A stretch of DNA of 8,221 nt, from positions 1 to 8,221 of the forward strand of contig RFOR01000026.1 of the NCBI GenBank assembly GCA_009926525.1, given 5' to 3'. The notes below the pieces were generated by a model. That model searched no databases. It saw only the letters and a program-made list of their open reading frames with translations, and had not been told where the DNA came from. This document shows positions 5,613 to 8,221 of this stretch, in pieces; positions within the stretch are counted from its first letter, which is position 1, and each line of letters begins with the position of its first letter. This DNA comes from Methylophilaceae bacterium (GTDB taxonomy: Bacteria > Pseudomonadota > Gammaproteobacteria > Burkholderiales > Methylophilaceae). Made by a program: the position numbers and the translations under genes.

Positions 5613-6680
5613 ATGCGTCCGATACAAGCTAACATTAGTCTTAGTGCTTTAGAACATAACTTAGCCGTCGCTAAATCAAAAGCGCCAAGGTCTAAGGTAA
5701 TGGCAGTGATAAAAGCGAATGGTTATGGACATGGCTTACTCAATGCGGCTAAAGGCTTAAAAGCTGCTGATGGCTTTGCTATTCTTGGCCTAGACGAAGC
5801 TTTAGCGTTAAGAGCGGCAGGTTACAAGAAAACCATTTTGATGCTCGAAGGCTTTTTTTCTGTAGATGAACTGCCAGCCATTTCTGAATATGAGATTGAC
5901 ATCGTTGTACACTCTCATAAGCAAGTTGAAATGCTTGAAAGCGCAAATATCTCAAGACGTATCTCAATCCACCTTAAAATAAATACAGGCATGAATCGCC
6001 TAGGCTTTAAGCCTCAAGATTTTGAGTTAGTATTGTCAAGACTCAAAGCCAGTAGAAACGTGGCTAACATTACCTTGATGGAGCATTTTGCTACTGCAGA
6101 TGATTCGCTCGGCATCGAAAAACCATTGGCAGTCTTTACCCAGGTCACGCAAACTCATCAACATCCCCAATCGCATGCGAATTCAGCTGCTTTGTTACGA
6201 TTCGCTGAAGCCCATACTGATTGGGTCCGCGCAGGAATAATGCTCTACGGCACGTCCCCCATTGTAGAAGAGACTGCTGCTCAATTTGATTTAAAACCAG
6301 TGATGCAACTAACTAGCGAAATTATCTCAGTGCAGACGCTAGAAGCTGGTGAAAGTTTGGGCTATGGGCATTGCTTCACATCCACTCAAAAAATGCGTAT
6401 CGGCGTTGTTGCATGTGGCTATGCTGATGGTTATCCACGCCATGCGCCAAGTGGCACGCCAATCTCTGTGGCTGGCAAGCTCACACAGACATTAGGGCGA
6501 GTTTCTATGGACATGCTATTTGTCGACATCACAGCCACTCCAGAAGCTGAAATTGGTACTAAAGTTGAGATGTGGGGTAACCAAGTCTCTGTGGACGATG
6601 TAGCACATGCTGCGGGAACGATTAGTTATGAGCTGCTTTGTGCCGTTGCGCCGAGAGTGCCGCTTAAGGTGGTTGCTTAA
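5613..6680 (+). CDS. alr: Alanine racemase
   Basis: A PLP enzyme that interconverts L- and D-alanine, supplying D-alanine for peptidoglycan. The 355-residue product has the usual two-domain form. The PLP lysine is Lys34 in VIKANGYGHG (32-41). KINTGMNRLG (122-131) contains the lysine that is often carbamylated in the family. RAGIMLYG (206-213), the second catalytic base Tyr251 in LGYGHC, GYADGYPR (269-276) and GRVSMDM (295-301) complete the active site. ATG 5613 lies 8 bases after dnaB; an in-frame stop at 5595-5597 with no start between rules out a longer form. No good ribosome binding site is visible, so translation may be coupled to dnaB. The TAA overlaps the radA ATG by one base. Linkage to dnaB suggests the housekeeping, biosynthetic isozyme rather than a catabolic DadX. 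Confidence 0.95.
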   Translation: MRPIQANISLSALEHNLAVAKSKAPRSKVMAVIKANGYGHGLLNAAKGLKAADGFAILGLDEALALRAAGYKKTILMLEGFFSVDELPAISEYEIDIVVHSHKQVEMLESANISRRISIHLKINTGMNRLGFKPQDFELVLSRLKASRNVANITLMEHFATADDSLGIEKPLAVFTQVTQTHQHPQSHANSAALLRFAEAHTDWVRAGIMLYGTSPIVEETAAQFDLKPVMQLTSEIISVQTLEAGESLGYGHCFTSTQKMRIGVVACGYADGYPRHAPSGTPISVAGKLTQTLGRVSMDMLFVDITATPEAEIGTKVEMWGNQVSVDDVAHAAGTISYELLCAVAPRVPLKVVA

Positions 6681-8038
6681 TGGCTAAAGCAAAAACCATT
6701 TATAGCTGCACCGAGTGCGGCGGACAGTCTTCCAAGTGGCAAGGGCAATGTCCAAGTTGTATGGCTTGGAATACGCTAGTGGAATCTATTGCTGAAACTT
6801 CAAGCGCAAGCCGTTTTGCACCTTTAGCAGCTGCAAGTACTATCCAAAAGCTGCAAGAAGTTGAGGCTGCTGAAACCCCTCGCCAAGCAACAGGTATTGC
6901 TGAGTTTGACCGTGTACTAGGCGGAGGCTTAGTACCAGGAGGTGTAGTGCTCATTGGTGGCGACCCAGGTATTGGTAAATCCACTTTATTACTTCAAACG
7001 CTTTGCCATTTAGGCAATAAAAGTAAAACGCTTTATATCAGTGGTGAAGAGTCGGCTCAGCAAATCGCTATGCGCGCGAAGCGTTTGGGTTTAGATGCCT
7101 CTCCTTTAGATTTACTCGCTGAAATCAATCTCGAAAAAATTGTCGCAACATTGCAAGCCCATAAACCTGATGTTGCTGTCATTGATTCCATTCAAACAGT
7201 TTATTCAGAAGCATTGCAATCAGCGCCGGGTTCTGTAGCGCAAGTGCGTGAATGTTCAGCGCAATTAACACGCGCTGCTAAGCAGCTTGGCATTAGCGTG
7301 ATATTAGTTGGACACGTCACCAAAGAAGGTTCCTTGGCTGGTCCGCGTGTTCTTGAGCATATTGTTGATACCGTGCTTTATTTTGAAGGCGACCCTAACT
7401 CTAGTTTTCGTTTGATTCGTGCGTTCAAAAACCGTTTTGGTGCAGTGAATGAGCTGGGTGTGTTTGCCATGACTGAAAAAGGTTTGCGCGAAGTCAGTAA
7501 TCCATCTGCGCTGTTCTTGTCGCATCATGCTGAAGAGGTTGCAGGCTCATGTATTACCGTCACACAAGAGGGCACAAGGCCTTTGTTAGTTGAAGTGCAA
7601 GCTTTGGTCGACGAAGCACATGCGCCTAATCCTAAACGCTTGTGCGTTGGTTTAGAACAAAATCGCTTGGCAATGTTATTGGCGGTCTTACACCGACATG
7701 CAGGCGTTGCTTGTTTTGACCAGGATGTATTTGTGAATGCAGTTGGTGGCGTCAAAATCAGTGAGCCAGCAGTGGATTTGGCTGTGCTTTTATCTATTGT
7801 TTCCTCTTTAAAAAACAAAGCACTAAACAATAAACTGATTGTTTTTGGTGAGGTTGGCTTGGCTGGAGAAGTGCGCCCTGTGCAACGTGGTCAGGAGCGA
7901 TTGAAAGAAGCCGCTAAACTTGGATTTACCCATGCGATTGTGCCGAAAGCCAACGCGCCTAAACAGCCGATTAAAGGCATGCAGGTGTTTGGTGTGGATC
8001 GTTTAGAGCAAGCGCTGAATAAGGTGCGCGAACTTTAA
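6680..8038 (+). CDS. radA: DNA repair protein RadA (Sms), branch-migration helicase
   Basis: RadA is a hexameric RecA-like ATPase that extends heteroduplex DNA and resolves branched recombination intermediates. The 452-residue product has all family parts in order: a four-cysteine zinc finger (Cys10, Cys13, Cys24, Cys27); Walker A GGDPGIGKST (93-102, Lys100); SGEES (121-125); Walker B VAVIDS (165-170, Asp169); the RadA-specific KNRFG (250-254) essential for helicase activity; and a C-terminal Lon-protease-like domain from about 290, including VNAVGGVKISEPAVDLAVLLSIVSS (352-376) and GEVGLAGEVRPV (390-401), which lacks protease activity in this family. The ATG overlaps the alr stop (TAATG), and AAGGTGG at 6666-6672 gives a ribosome binding site with 7-base spacing. 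No terminator follows; one base after the stop is the end of a convergent gene. Confidence 0.97.
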   Translation: MAKAKTIYSCTECGGQSSKWQGQCPSCMAWNTLVESIAETSSASRFAPLAAASTIQKLQEVEAAETPRQATGIAEFDRVLGGGLVPGGVVLIGGDPGIGKSTLLLQTLCHLGNKSKTLYISGEESAQQIAMRAKRLGLDASPLDLLAEINLEKIVATLQAHKPDVAVIDSIQTVYSEALQSAPGSVAQVRECSAQLTRAAKQLGISVILVGHVTKEGSLAGPRVLEHIVDTVLYFEGDPNSSFRLIRAFKNRFGAVNELGVFAMTEKGLREVSNPSALFLSHHAEEVAGSCITVTQEGTRPLLVEVQALVDEAHAPNPKRLCVGLEQNRLAMLLAVLHRHAGVACFDQDVFVNAVGGVKISEPAVDLAVLLSIVSSLKNKALNNKLIVFGEVGLAGEVRPVQRGQERLKEAAKLGFTHAIVPKANAPKQPIKGMQVFGVDRLEQALNKVREL

Positions 8039-8039
8039 T

Positions 8040-8207
8040 TTAAAATAGCTTGTCTGGCGTGAATCTCAAGCCAAAAGAAATCCATTTCAATTCTGAATCC
8101 CCATTTATTTGCTGACCGTAGGTGCTGTCTATCTGAAATAGATTGGGAATCACTGAATAGCGAAAGCCCACTTGTAGGTATGGGTTACTTCTATTATCCC
8201 CATAAAC
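8040..8207 (-). CDS. C-terminal fragment of an outer membrane beta-barrel-like protein (5' truncated)
   Basis: On the minus strand a frame runs from the window edge to a TAA at 8042-8040 and encodes 55 residues beginning VYGDNRSNPYLQVGFRY and ending WISFGLRFTPDKLF. The segments YLQVGFRYSV and LKWISFGLRF alternate hydrophobic and polar residues as amphipathic beta strands do, and the protein ends in phenylalanine, the usual C-terminal signal for BAM-dependent insertion of outer membrane proteins. The start and most of the gene lie beyond the window; bases 8208-8221 are excluded because they look like sequencing adapter. The gene converges on radA with one base between the stop codons. The specific family is not recognised. 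Confidence 0.65.
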   Translation of the reverse strand, partial: VYGDNRSNPYLQVGFRYSVIPNLFQIDSTYGQQINGDSELKWISFGLRFTPDKLF

Positions 8208-8221
8208 CTGTCTCTTATACA
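8208..8221. other. Residual Tn5/Nextera mosaic-end adapter at contig end (artefact)
   Basis: The final 14 bases, CTGTCTCTTATACA, equal the first 14 bases of the 19-base Tn5 mosaic end used in Nextera libraries. An exact match placed precisely at the sequence edge is best explained by untrimmed adapter carried into the assembly, not by genomic sequence. Confidence 0.9.

Noticed and set aside
7525..7830. Minus-strand open frame of 101 codons inside radA (also frames at 949-1194, 6700-6984, 3135-3353 and others)
   Set aside because: They lie fully opposite strongly conserved genes, show no recognisable domain or ribosome binding site, and have the odd composition expected from antisense reading.
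1..8221. CRISPR arrays, insertion sequences, tRNA or rRNA genes, phage or defence genes
   Set aside because: No direct-repeat arrays, transposase motifs, terminal inverted repeats or RNA gene signatures were found on reading. The genes are ordinary chromosomal housekeeping and cofactor genes.

Overview
The window looks like a chromosomal piece of a methylotrophic betaproteobacterium, most likely of the Methylophilaceae (Methylotenera/Methylobacillus type). The reasons are the moderate GC content, the order rpsF-priB-rpsR-rplI-dnaB-alr-radA typical of beta-proteobacteria, and an upstream cluster of pabB, an MfnE-like amino acid kinase and a pterin carbinolamine dehydratase-like gene, a grouping expected where methanopterin/methanofuran-type cofactors are made. 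The family assignment is inference from gene content and cannot be proved without a search.

Layout. Positions 3-95 hold what reads like the last 30 codons of an upstream gene. Positions 123-2574 are a tightly packed operon: pabB, the kinase and the pterin dehydratase-like gene overlap by 1 and 4 bases. A strong sigma70-type promoter (2588-2616) then starts the ribosomal protein operon rpsF-priB-rpsR-rplI (2683-4102). Its leader can form two competing hairpins, one of which pairs with the rpsF ribosome binding site. The operon ends in an AT-rich hairpin followed by a textbook intrinsic terminator (4109-4156). dnaB follows (4219-5604); its only good -10 box lies so close to the ATG that a leaderless mRNA is predicted. 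alr (8 bases downstream) and radA (overlapping alr by 1 base) complete that unit. At the right edge the C-terminal 55 codons of an outer membrane beta-barrel-like protein converge on radA, with one base between the two stop codons.

How the genes work together. PabB supplies aminodeoxychorismate for p-aminobenzoate, the aromatic precursor of folate and of tetrahydromethanopterin. The kinase resembles the methanofuran-pathway kinase MfnE. The dehydratase-like protein keeps the full active-site motif of its family but has no visible aromatic amino acid hydroxylase partner. The middle block joins ribosome assembly (S6, S18, L9) to replication restart (PriB). The last block holds the replicative helicase, alanine racemase for the cell wall, and the recombination helicase RadA.

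All complete genes look intact. No mobile element, CRISPR array, tRNA or rRNA was seen. The most unexpected structure is technical: the last 14 bases match the Tn5/Nextera mosaic end, so the right edge is probably a contig end with residual adapter.
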